Assembly: GCA_028023455.1 (NCBI GenBank)
Contig: JAQFVV010012434.1
Coordinates: forward strand, 5,420,264 to 5,484,263
Source: Epiperipatus broadwayi
Lineage: Eukaryota > Onychophora > Udeonychophora > Euonychophora > Peripatidae
Direction of reading: 5' to 3'
DNA: 64,000 nt
In this document: piece by piece, positions 1-11,625 of the stretch
How the letters are laid out: every line of letters begins with the position of its first letter
Position numbering within the stretch: the stretch's first letter is position 1
Notes under the pieces: model-generated
What the model saw: only the letters and a program-made list of their open reading frames with translations
What the model was told of the DNA's origin: nothing
The model's database searches: none
Position numbers and translations under genes: made by a program

Positions 1-2934
1 ATTTACTTCATGACACATTATTTATCTTTTTCACATGCTTTTGATCATATGTTTTAATAATGTGCAATGGAATAGAAGTTTAAAATATATTTAATACATA
101 ATATATATTAAAACAAAAAATTAAATTTAAGTATCTCTAAAATAATGTGTGTATGCAGTGAATTGTGGCATGTGCTATATGGTTTACTTGAGAAGATATA
201 TGTTGCTAATGTATCTATGATGTAAGAGGTTTGTCTGACTTCTGGGCTGATGGATGGTTGCGATAGTATTGAGCCAAAATATTTGCAAACATTATATAAA
301 TGTGGAAGCTTCGGTTACTTTCTGTTTAGTTACATATAGTCTGAGTTATTTATTTGTTATTTACAAATAATGTAAAATAATAATGTTGAATTAGTTTATG
401 AAATAATAGCCCTTATTAGTGTTGAGCAATAAAAACAAATCTTAAATCTTCTAGCAAAATAAGTTCAAAGTACTATAAACATAATTAGTTCTGAATTTAC
501 TTCATAAAAATGTTTTTTTAAAAATGCCAGATATCTTTGCATGCAATTGTATTCTAAGTGATTTTTCAAAGGGTGCATTCATTAAGCAATAAAACACATT
601 CCATATTCTTGATAATTTTCCAATGTTTTCCCCCATCTCCTTTCAACAAAACTTATTTTGGCATCCTATAAGTCAAGTTTTATTACAAATTAAATTAATA
701 TATTTTAACATAGTTCAAACAAATATTCAAAATACTGCATTGTCAAACATAAATAAAGTTGCTTATTTTATATTATAGTTAATCATAGATTTTACATGAC
801 TCTGATTTAGAGCAGAAGTTTATCATATTTATATAATTTGATGGCAGAGGATATTATGAGGTAGGGATTAGTGTATTCATCTTCCATGCCTATGATATTG
901 AGTCTTTCTTTTTTTGAAGTTCCAAGAAAAGTTTATGCTTATTTTTTTAGGTAGTTCATCCCAACTAATACAATGAAACATTTTATTATTGATTACTAAA
1001 TAAGTATTTAGTTGGTTTTATCAAGAGAGTAAAAGACCACAAGAAAACTGTAAACCTTTATCACTAGAGATATCTGGCTAGCCTGGTGAGTGCTATCTTT
1101 CTTCACAATTTCTCTATGGAGAATTTCTACAAAGATCTTTATTCAGAAATGAGCTACTTAAAAACTTTTTACTCTTTAATTTGATTATATTTTTCTCTAT
1201 AATAACAACTATGAAAATGGTAAATGTTTATTGTTTTTTTTAATAATAACATTTTGAAAAAAAAAGATAATTTTGAAAACAAATATTAATAATAATTCTT
1301 TATAAGAAAAGCGTCCATATACATAAAAAAACTTTTTTTTTTTAATTTTTGCTTTGCTTTTATTTTATTATTTTTTTAATATTTTATTACTTATAGATAT
1401 ATTGAGAATAATTAATCATTCAATAATAATATTTTTTAAAAATAATAAAATCTTTTAAATACATTTTTAAACAAAATAATCAAGAGATGTTTAATGTTAT
1501 AATCATTCATCATAACCCAGGCAACTCAACTTTAATTATAAATTCAAGATAGAAAGTCTGATCATTATAAACAATCTAACAGTTTTCTCACATCCATATT
1601 TTTTGTTAATGACCATTATTAAAATGAAGTCAGAACTTTATTATTTATAATAAAAAATAACAGTCTTAAAATAGTTTATTAAAATATAAGATTCTCTGGA
1701 TCCCAACAGAAAGAAAAATGAAATATAAGATAATTCTCATCAGATTAAATCATTTTCATATAGTGGTAGATTTTTTGAGTGAAAGGGAAGGGATTGTTTT
1801 AGCTTCTAGCGTAATAGTAAAAATCATTTACTAATGGTTAAATTAGATAGATAATTGTTTTAGCTGTGAATTGCTATCTGAAAGAAAAATCTCTAACCTT
1901 GTTCAGGATTCTTGACTAACTAAAAAATTGTCAAGTTTTGGCCAGATTCAACTCCCCAAAATTATAGTAAATGAATATGCTAACCATAACACCATGAGAC
2001 CCATAAGATTTGTGATTAGTCCTAAAAATGTGATGTAAAATAAATTGTATTAAGAGAGTGGCAGACAATAAAAAATTGCCATCAACAGTAATCAAGTATA
2101 TTTATGGCTTAGTCATAATCCCATATTGCCTAGATTTTTTTTTTTTTAGTTTTTGGTATAAAAATTAATATGCACAACATTGGTCAACACTTTGTTCAAT
2201 TAGATCTGTAGTGCATAGCAATTTTTATAAATGTTGCATCTAAAGATGATGTTTTAAACTAGGTCATTATTATTATGAAGACAAATAAACATCATAAAAT
2301 GGAAAAATCTGAGGAATTTAAGCTCCAGAGTCTGATATCACTCTAGTAAATCATTCAGAGTGATTTGTAATAATATTCTTGGAGGATGTAATTGTTCCAA
2401 CTCTTCCCATTTAGCAGAAAGGAAGCCTTGTAATACCTTCATATTCCTCTATGTAAGGTTGTTGAAGATGCCCACTGCCTTGAAGTAAGCTACTTAAGAA
2501 ATGCTTTACTATTTATTTGCTATCAAATAAAAGTATTTTAATCCTACATAATTAATGCTTTGATTACATTATTAATACATTGGAGCATTATCCAATTTTG
2601 ATTCCCTTATAATTTGAATTGCATAATCATGATTATTTCTTTTGTATGCTGGTGATTTGTTTTTTTCATATATGTTGTCAAGACCATATTTACATTTTTC
2701 AATTCCAGGGTATTATTAAGTTTCAGGTCCCTTAACCAGAATAAAATTTATAAGATTTTTGAAACATTTTGTCACTTAATTTTTGGAATAACTTCCTTTA
2801 TTTGTGAAAAACTAGAGTGTTGGCTGTGCAAAAGTGTAACTTTAATAGAAGAGTTTCTTATGCATAGAGCAAAAAAACAATATCAATTAATTAATACATT
2901 GTACTGGCTTAAACCTGCATTTATATATGTAATA
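1..2934. other. A+T-rich noncoding stretch
   Basis: No coding segment, RNA gene or clear repeat boundary was recognised. It is low-complexity A+T-rich DNA with several homopolymer A and T runs. CpG dinucleotides are scarce. Confidence 0.6.
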
Positions 2935-3030
2935 TATGCGAGATTCGTGATCAGGTGGGTCAGCAATATGAGATGGCACTGAGAATAGTGGGTCATGTGA
3001 AAGTCTGAGTTCGAATCCTGAATATCAATT
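2935..3030 (+). repeat. tRNA-like SINE head
   Basis: The segment ends in an excellent RNA polymerase III B-box, GAGTTCGAATCC at 3007-3018, preceded by an A-box-like stretch rich in TGG/GTGG. No cloverleaf closes well and no mature 3' end is visible, so a SINE head is likelier than a working tRNA gene. A+T-rich sequence follows. Confidence 0.45.
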
Positions 3031-3232
3031 AATGTTTAATTAATGTATTAATATTCTATTTTTGTGAAATTTTAGTCTTCTAAAAATAATATATATATAT
3101 TTTTAAACAGTACAAAAATAGCAAAATCATAATTTAACTTTCTTTTAGCCATTAGTAATATTATATTAATGAGAATTACTGGTTCAAATTAATAATTACA
3201 AAAATAAGAAATTAACTATAAAATATTATTAC

Positions 3233-3505
3233 TAAGGAGCTCATGGTATAATAGTATTACATCAGGCTTCCATATTGATGACTTGGGTTCAAATTTGAGT
3301 TGAATAAATTTTGAAAATTTCTCAGATTCTGATAAATTTAGGATTTTTCTTTTAGATATCCAATCTGGATAATTATACAATATAGATCAATAAATGACTA
3401 TCTAACTATTCTTAACTATAGAGCAAAGCAAGGATAGCAAACAATTCAAACTCTCACTATCCAGCAATTGGTGAGTTCAAAAAGTTATAAATTCTTCATT
3501 TTTTC
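3233..3505 (+). repeat. tRNA-derived SINE, family 2
   Basis: It has a tRNA-like head with B-box GGTTCAAATTT (3286-3296), followed by a body. The body recurs at 39.66-39.92 kb and, more weakly, at 54.57-54.74 kb. Shared body motifs in order are TTAGGATTTTTCTTTT, an AATGACTATC/AATGGTTATC block, and CTATTCTTAACTA followed by an AGCAAA-type stretch. The conserved body with a variable head is typical of a SINE family. Ends and target-site duplications were not resolved. Confidence 0.5.
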
Positions 3506-5219
3506 TCTATGGAAAACTGTTGGAAAGGCCATAAGTAAATCATTTAAAGGCTATTATACCTATATTATGTAAATATATATATATGCAAATAATTATATTA
3601 AAAAAATAATATTTTTTCATTTTTCAATGAAGTAATACAAAAAATCATGACATTAAGAAAAGATGAAACAATGTTTATAATCTAAATTTTTATCAGATTT
3701 AATTTTATTTGAAATTGTCATCAAAGTTTACTACGTTTATAAATTGTTTAGTAACTTCAATTCAATTTGAAAATTATAAAACATAAAAATATACCCCCCC
3801 CCCTTTCATTTTATTATTTTATGTCCCTTCTTTCCCTTCCCCACTCCAATTTTGTGTTTAAAAAAATCATCAAACAAATAAAATAAAGAGAAATACATAA
3901 AAAATTCAACATCTGAAATAATAAATAGTTAATTTTATAGATTCTTTAAGTATTATGAATTATGCATTTTAGGAATGAAAATAGTCAAATTAGATATCAA
4001 AATAGAATGAAATCATAGTTTCTTTTTTATTATAACACACAAAAAATGTTTCATTAAAAATTAATATTGTAGTAAAATGATAGAAAATACTAATGAAGCT
4101 TTGAAAGGTAGAATAAATGATTAAGAGAAAAATAACATGAGATTGCTTAAAAATAATGACCAATAAAATGAAGTTAAATATTAACTGCTGCATTAACTAT
4201 TAAATCTTTTATCATTAACTTTTATTAAAATATGAGATTAAATTTATTCAAATATTAATTAATGACAACTTTTATTAAGTGTGTGTATTACATACATTTT
4301 TCCAAAAGTAAAAAATGTTTATATGATATTTCAATGTCGAAATTAATTTTATTTTTTTTATAAAGCAAAAAAAAAAATAATAATTTTGATCTCCCTAAAA
4401 TAACTTACTTTTCTTTTCCATGTTAAACTTTATTCATTTAATCTTTAAAACTAGTGAATACAGTCAGTTTAATGTAGGTGTAATTCATACTTCGGATTTT
4501 CTCCAGTCATTTTTTAAGGTATTATGTATATGTGTATTTATAATTCAATATTTTAATAAAGTTGAAGGAATTCAGTGCCTAACTTACTATTAATATGCTG
4601 TTATGTATATTTAAATATGCTTTTTTCAAGACGTTTTTTATTACTATTATTTATTTTCTTGACTAGATTCCTGCATTTCTAATTTTAATAATTGCATATA
4701 ATAATCATTTATATATAGTAAATAGCTTCTTGGAATACAGTCCCAGACTTACTATTTGTATTACGTATGTAAATAAACCATTTTCAAGAGCTTTAATTTA
4801 TCTATCCATCTCTCTCTATATATATATCAAACAGTTTTATACATTTCCAATTTAAATATTAAAAGTCACCATAGGGATATATGATGAGAATTGGTATTAA
4901 TTTCCAGGACCACTTGATGAGATTCTTGTGTTGAGACAAAATATTATATAGTGATAAAATGGTTGTTGGATTTCTGTGTGCAATAATATAAATGAGTAAA
5001 TATTTTTATTCATTTATATGCTTGTATAATTTTATTATCTATCTTTAATACATATATTTAAGCATGTGTTTGACATACATCTTGGACATATTATTTATAT
5101 TGAATCTATGTTTTATAATTCAAAATTTTAATATCTCGATGTGAGCAAGGTCAAATTTTCCAATATGTGATACAGGATTTTGTTTAAAAAACTGACCTTT
5201 TTTTATTTAGCTATCTGAA
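3506..5219. other. A+T-rich noncoding stretch
   Basis: No gene recognised. A run of eleven or so C lies at about 3793-3804. Short open frames here are lysine-, isoleucine- and phenylalanine-rich products of composition. Confidence 0.55.
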
Positions 5220-8200
5220 ACTGGATATCTTTTCCCAATAAAGAAAAATCACAAGAATTGGGAAATGGACTACTTTTAAAAGCGGCATTGTCAGCCTTTG
5301 TTAAATAAAAAGATAAGATAAAGAAACTGATTTGAAAAATTGGCATATACCTTATATAGAGGTTCAAATGAAAGAGTATTTGTTATAAATAAAAGATGAA
5401 AAAATCAACCTTGTAAAGATTGATAAATATATCATGTAAGATAGCAAAAGTGGTCATTAAATTTAAAGTAGAATACAAAATGCATATAATTCAAGTTTAT
5501 GCCTCCACAAATTCTCAAACTGATGAAGATATGAATGATTTTATGAAGATGTATAGATTGCTTTTAAAGAGTCCAAACAAACATTTTCAAGTTTGTTTGT
5601 TTTTTATTTAAAAATTTAGATTTATTGATAATAAGTATATATAAAGGTTTTCTATGATAGTTATACATGTTTATATTGCCAATAAACATCACATATTGTT
5701 ATAAATTATCTAAGAGTTTGTGTAGATTGAGGCAAGATCTGATATGTTTGTTTAGTCAGATTATAGGTCAGAGAAAAATTAGTATATGTTTAGGACATTT
5801 GAATTTATGTTTATATTTTAATCAGATATTTGAGAGTTTCTCTGATCTGTTATACAATTTACTAATCATTAGTATTTGAGTCAATTCGTAGGTAAGGTAT
5901 TTTGAACAGTTTCCATATATGTTTGTGTAAATACTTTGAGGAGAGCATTTTGTCTTTCTTTTGTAGTTTTGAAAGTGTTCCAAGGAAGAAAGAGCTTGCG
6001 TAATCATTTTCAAGTCATAAAATATTTTAATGCTACTTACAAAACATTTGAAAGATGAAAGTGCAAGAATAAATTTGATTAAGTATAAAGAAAGAGAAAT
6101 GGCATCTATTAGTGAAATTTGCAAACAACACTATACATTATGAATTCTAATTTTAATAAAAATCAAAAAAGAAATATAGAAGCATCTAAATAAAAATGAA
6201 ACTGGAATTGGATTGTGTTTGAACTAACAGAAAAGAAAGTAACAAAAATAATGTTTATAATCTTCGATAATACTCCAGTGAATTTAAGCTAAAAATATGA
6301 AAATTATTTTAAAATATTTACAGACTTAAATGTGATCAATAAAAAAACAACTGTTTCATGAATATCAGAAATTTAAAAAGCAAGATTCATTAGTTTTCTG
6401 TTAAGACAGGGTAATATATATGGGAGAAAGAAGAAATATAAAAATCATTTAAAATGATCCACTTATAAGAATTGTCTACATGTAATTCTGTAAAATATTC
6501 AAGAAAAAAGTTAATGATAATTAATACAAAACAGTTTTAATTCTTTAGCCATGCGCCACTTGATGGCATTGTTTATTTGCAAAATCACATAAAATGTAAG
6601 GTTACTGGGCCATCATTTTTTGGATTACTTAATGTTGCATCTTTTATTTTTAATTTTTATTACTTTTTTTAAAATTGTTTTTGTTTCACCTTTTTAAAAC
6701 ATTTTTTTTTTCGAAATAATTTTCAACTGAAATCGAAAAAAAAAATTAAATAAATAAAAAACACTTTTTTACAACTTTCCAAAGAAGCTATGACACGGAG
6801 TGCTTTACATAATGGAATTTACAAACCAACATTATTTTTAAAAATGTAAGCATTACCTTTTTCTGAAATGCATTAATTACATTTTCCAATTATATTATAA
6901 ATATCAGCACATAGTGTTGGAATGTGCAGGGCCTGAGATCCGATATTTTTGATGATCCAAAGGATCATCCAATAGACTCACTAGTCTGAGCAAACCAAGC
7001 TTATGATATACAAAACAACGTACAACTCAGCCATTTCATTTGTCTCATAGCTTTTCTCCTGCAAATGTTCCTTTTTGCATGAATTCTGTCAAATTGTGTC
7101 ACTACCCTTATACAATTTTTTCCACCTTGCAAACTGTGGAGGGAAGCATGCAAATGGGTTTACAATTATTACTATGTAATACTACATCAGATAAGGTGTA
7201 AGATCATTACTTTGAGTATAGATTACAAGAGTTATGATCAGTTGAATTCCGTACACCCTCATATAATATGGTAGTGATATCTGAAATGTGCGCAATCTGC
7301 TTAGTGTTGTGAAGCATATCAGCAGGCTGTAATATCTGCATGTAAATGCAACATACGTCTACTAATGGCTATTATGAACAGAACTGTTCTATAGGTTGTA
7401 ACTTGGGCTGTGTAAATGGCATTTTTATGTGATTTTTCACATAATACAATGCCATCAAGCGATTTGCATGGCTAAAGGATAAATACCTGCAAAACTACTG
7501 TGAAATAATAAGGAAAAATACAGAATTGAGTAAAAGCTTCAAAGATATAAAAAAATCAACTTTGTAATGACAAACTGAAATGGGGAGAATTCTAAAATCT
7601 ATATAGTAATAAAAAAAGCATACCCATTAAAAAAATATTACACTTTTTAAATGGAGGGCTAAATTATGAAATCAAATTTGTAAAGAATAGAAAAACTTCA
7701 GAAAAAGATAAAATCATTATATGTAATTTTAAAATCAGTAGGTGAAGTAATGATAAAATTGTTGAAAGAGTTATATGCAAAATGCCTATGTAATAAAGTT
7801 ATATTAAATTTCTGCCTTTTTGAAAAAGTAAATAAGTGTATTAATAATCTATTCTATATAAATTATTTACTAGGGTAATAACAGTGGAGAGAACTAAAGA
7901 TTTAAGCTAATCATTAAATAAGTGGGATTTAAAAAATAGTTGTAATACAATAATTCATATCCAAATATTGAGGAAAATTATAATAAGACTCATGTGTATG
8001 AATAGCTGTTTTGTTTTTGATTGGAGATAACAAAAATGCATTTGACTCTATGAGAATTTTCATTATGATTAAAGTTTTGCAACATAATATCATAGGTTAG
8101 GATATTGTTACATTCTAAAGGCAAAAAGAAATGAAGCAATACTATACTGGTAAAGACATACAGTATGATGATTCTATATTTTATAAAATGTTTTACAACT

Positions 8201-8720
8201 ATTATTTAAAACGAATTTTCTAGAATAAAATAAAAAGCAAAAATAGTAAATATAAATTATAAATTCTTATGGCATCTGAATAAAAGTAATAAACAATACT
8301 GAAAATAAATATTAAAAAAATTAATGTTTAATGGCTTTTCAAAAAAAGAAAAAAAATAATTATTTAATTAAATCTTTAAAAAAAAGTACTTTTAGTAAAA
8401 TTAACTTATTCCAATACTTAGTAATCTGAGATATGGACGTTTAGTAAAAGAGTAATACATTGATTGTAGTCTTTATGAAAAAAATTATATTAAGAATAAA
8501 AAAGACAAAATAAACAAATTATATTATTGAATGAAATCACTTAATAAACCTAAATGCTAATGTACAATTGGAGTAAGCATATTGATAGAAGACACGACAA
8601 TAAATCAAATTCTAAAAATTGAATCTCAAAAAATTTAGAGAAAGCATATGCAAAGTAGATATGGAGAAGCTATGGAACAAAAGCTCTGAAATAAGCAGAG
8701 AGATGGTTTTTGAAAAAACA
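5220..8720 (+). pseudogene. LINE (non-LTR retrotransposon) relic, interrupted
   Basis: Decayed non-LTR retrotransposon on the plus strand, readable only in pieces. The frame at 5420-5611 holds an apurinic-endonuclease-like segment: a HIIQVYA strand, then an acidic linker, then a K/R-rich helix, as in LINE endonuclease domains. About 2.5 kb further on, near 8020-8090, the reading ...NKNAFDSMR... resembles the reverse-transcriptase block with the DYKKAFDS-type motif, followed by a helix ending LQHNII. Near 8580-8710 is a C-terminal-like basic segment. Stops and frameshifts occur throughout, so it is inactive. A terminal-inverted-repeat element (6543-7477) sits inside it. The clade is not certain; CR1/Jockey-like is possible. 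Confidence 0.55.
6543..7477. mobile_element. Non-autonomous DNA transposon with about 30-bp terminal inverted repeats
   Basis: The left end reads CTTTAGCCATGC, then a CTTGATGGCATTG block. The reverse complement of the right end reads the same, with small differences: CTTTAGCCATGC, then CGCTTGATGGCATTG. Similar sequence extends inward to a CACATAAAAT-type stretch. The interior encodes no recognisable transposase. Flanking duplications were not obvious, so the superfamily is unassigned. It is nested in a LINE relic and therefore inserted later. Confidence 0.55.
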
Positions 8721-9391
8721 AATTATATATATAATACTAATCATTAAAATCAGTGAACACTTAGAATCAGCAACAATCTCAATCTATTGTCAAGGCAATC
8801 TTCTTTTAACAATAATAATTATATATAATAAAATAAATTTTAAATAGTCCAGTGCAGAATAAAGGGATTTTTCATTTTTTTATAAAAAAAAAAAACAGCT
8901 TAAAAAGATAATGCTCATCAGATTGATCTATTGGTGGATAAGGAGGATTTAAAAAGTATTTTATATTTGATTTATCTTTCTAAGAATAACTTTATACCCA
9001 TTTATTTACCAATATTATATGGTTATTATAAGAAAAATCAATCCCAAGTCTGATTGAAAGCTAACGCATTTTCCAAGTTTTATCCTGCTGTTCAGATATG
9101 AATCCCAGGCAAACTGATATATTATCTTTTATGCTAAAAAAAAACTCTAATATATACATATATAAACTATTCAAATGAATAGAATTCTCCAAAAATCATT
9201 TTATCTAATATTGATCAAATGTGAATTACGAAAAAGTTTTATAATTACTGTATACAGCGTAGCTTTAAGTTCTCACTTTTCTTGATCAATTTATTATTGT
9301 TCTTAAATTCTATAGAAATTCAATGTAGAATGATTAACACGGCGATAAACAATTTATTAACTGTGGTAATAGAAACTTAGCCATAGATGTG
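8721..9391. other. A+T-rich noncoding stretch
   Basis: Nothing recognisable apart from A/T homopolymer runs. It lies between the LINE relic and the SINE at 9.4 kb. Confidence 0.5.
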
Positions 9392-9532
9392 AAGATAATA
9401 CTCTTTTTTTTTTTCATATGTCATAGCATCGGCCGGGACGCGAACCCACAACCGTCTGCAACCAACTACTTGCTTGCAAGGCTGTTGCGATGACCTCTCG
9501 GCTAACAACGCTTGACTAAGATAATACTCTTT
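9392..9532 (-). mobile_element. tRNA-derived SINE, family 1, with target-site duplication
   Basis: Minus-strand SINE at about 9407-9517. It begins GTCAAGCGTTG, followed by an A-box-like segment (TAGCCGAGAGGTC) and B-box GGTTCGCGTCC. It ends ATGACATATG followed by poly(A). A perfect 15-bp direct repeat, AAGATAATACTCTTT, flanks it at 9392-9406 and 9518-9532. This is the hallmark of LINE-mediated insertion. The exact duplication and retained CpGs suggest it is young. The family recurs at 17.1, 26.3, 54.7 and 58.7 kb. Confidence 0.85.
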
Positions 9533-10076
9533 AAAACGACCATGGAACTTAATCGTATATATAATTGTGTGTGTGGTGTTTGTGGAATGTGTTCGAAAAA
9601 TAAAAAAGATAAGACTATGTTCTTGATAATACTCCCAGTTAAAAAAAAAGTTTATTAAATTTGTTACCAAAACAATAAAGAGGGGAAAGGGAGGTAGAGA
9701 TTCACTAATAAAAATGCACATCTAGTGAAGTAGAAGTAAGTGGAAAGATAATATTTAGAGAAAGATAAAATTGGTATTATAAATAAAAATAAACAAAATT
9801 GGAAAGAAAAAGACGACATTTTAAAATTAATAGTCTTCACGCTTTCCTTCTTCGATCAACCATTTTATTTATCTAAAAAATTGTTTTATTTGTCAATAAA
9901 TTTTATAGACAGGTAAGATATATATATATAAATCTCTGCTATTTATAATAATAGTCGGACGAAATCTCTTTTTTTTTTTTTTACATTGATTTAAATAAAT
10001 AAAAGTTGATATTTTGCCAAAATATTATTTAATCAAAAGGAGGTCAAAGTAGAATGTTTTTATGTGTTTAAAACAG
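9533..10076. other. A+T-rich noncoding stretch
   Basis: No gene or repeat recognised. It contains poly-A and poly-T runs and a short (TA) stretch near 9920. Confidence 0.5.
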
Positions 10077-10129
10077 ATTAATTATACGAAACGGAATACC
10101 TCTACGCTCTATTATAAGCTATCCAGAAG
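10077..10129 (+). CDS. Possible small host exon
   Basis: A 53-nt segment with several CpGs stands out from CpG-poor surroundings. It is bounded by a plausible acceptor (...TTTAAAACAG) and a donor (AGAAG then GTAAAC). One frame is open and reads INYTKRNTSTLYYKLSR. No family is recognised and no adjacent exon was found, so this may be chance. The evidence is splice-site consensus plus composition only. Confidence 0.22.
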
Positions 10130-11200
10130 GTAAACTTAGAATAAACCAGTCCGTGAGAGATGAATGATGCTGTCGGCAATTAAGTTATAAATAACAAACC
10201 AAATAAGATGTTATTACATTTGATATTGTAAAATAGCACTAACACAGTAATATAAAAAAGGGGTGTTAATATTCTCATTTTTGCAAGTCATATAGTGTTT
10301 TAAATTAAAATCTTATCTTAGTTAAAAATATAGTCTTATTTATTTTTTTGTACAAAACAATAAAAAATTTACACTTCATGTAAATATATGTATTTTATAT
10401 ATAATATTGCAAGTTTTTTTAGAAATAAACTAATAAATAAATAATGTTAATCTTCTAAACAATTGATCTGGAGAACAAGTGATGTTTCAGCACCAAAATG
10501 ATAAACTGAGAGCACAAGAATTTATTTTACTTGACTAAACCGAGTTTTATATATATTTTACTTTCCTCAATTGGGACTTGATCAGAAATCGATTCTTGAG
10601 AGCTAAACTAGAATCTAAGATTGTATTCGTAGAATAATTTAGTGAATATTTGAATGTATAATATAGTGGAAAGTTCTCAACTTGAAAAATGACTTTAGTT
10701 ACTTTGCAAATCATGTGATGTTTGATCACTTAAAATAGTAAGTTGAGTTTTGATTAGAAAACCTTTAGCTTTTGAATTTATCACTCCACCACAGTATTAA
10801 ATACAGATGGACTTAATTATGTACCTACATAGATTTCTTGCCTTCTGAGCTTTCTTCAAGTTGCAACTAATTATATTTATAAAAATTGTGGTTAAAAATT
10901 ACAAAGACATTTATAAGTAATAATTGATAATATAGCAATTTATACATGTATGAAATGTTGTGGGAATTAACTACTCTTCACACATGCAATATATAAAATG
11001 GATGTGTACTCTCCTATCTATAAATGTTTTAAAAACATACTCTTTAAATAAGTCAATATTTATTGACCATGCTTAAATTTAAAGCTTTATTTTATTGCAA
11101 GTCTGATTTTTAAATCAGCATATTATTTGCAGAAATTCAGATTATATATTACAAGAAAGAGAAACTTTCTTATTTTTAATTACTTGAGATATTAAACCTT
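10130..11200. other. A+T-rich noncoding stretch
   Basis: No gene recognised. A TCATGTGATGTTTGAT motif at about 10710-10726 matches the arm of the fold-back/MITE family seen complete at 38.1 kb, so a decayed fragment of that family may lie here. Confidence 0.45.
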
Positions 11201-11538
11201 GGGGGGGGGGTATACCTCGTAATGGCATTTTCATGATTTTTTGTTTTTATTATTTGAATTTTTTAGCATTTTCTTGCATTTTTTTTTAATTTGTAGTTTT
11301 TGATTTATTTGCTGTACATATATTGCCTTAGGTATTTTTATTTGTCGATTTTGAGGCGTTTTTTTTATTTTGGGGGGGGTATACCTCGTAATGGCAATTT
11401 CATGATTTTTTGTTTTTATTATTTGAATTTTTTAGCATTTTCTTGCATTTTTTTTTAATTTGTAGTTTTCGATTTATTTGCTGTACATATATTGCCTTAG
11501 GCATTTTTATTTGTCGATTTTGAGGCATTTTGTAAAAA
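11201..11538 (+). repeat. Tandem duplication of a 169-bp unit
   Basis: Two nearly identical units each start with a run of 8-10 G, followed by TATACCTCGTAATGGC. The second copy is offset by 169 bp (TATACCTCGT at 11211 and again at 11380). The few differences suggest a recent duplication. A short CpG-rich segment (about 11560-11625, containing GTCGCCGCGCCCTC) follows and may belong to the same repeat. Confidence 0.8.
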
Positions 11539-11625
11539 AATTTATCACTTGCCATTTTCAGGCTGGTTGTTGATGATGTCGCCGCGCCCTCTGACAGTAA
11601 ACGGTCTGCAAACCAGGACCATTAT

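Noticed and set aside
2935-3030. Functional tRNA genes at the several A-box/B-box sites
   Set aside because: Acceptor stems do not close, anticodon arms are unclear, and most carry SINE bodies, tails or target duplications.
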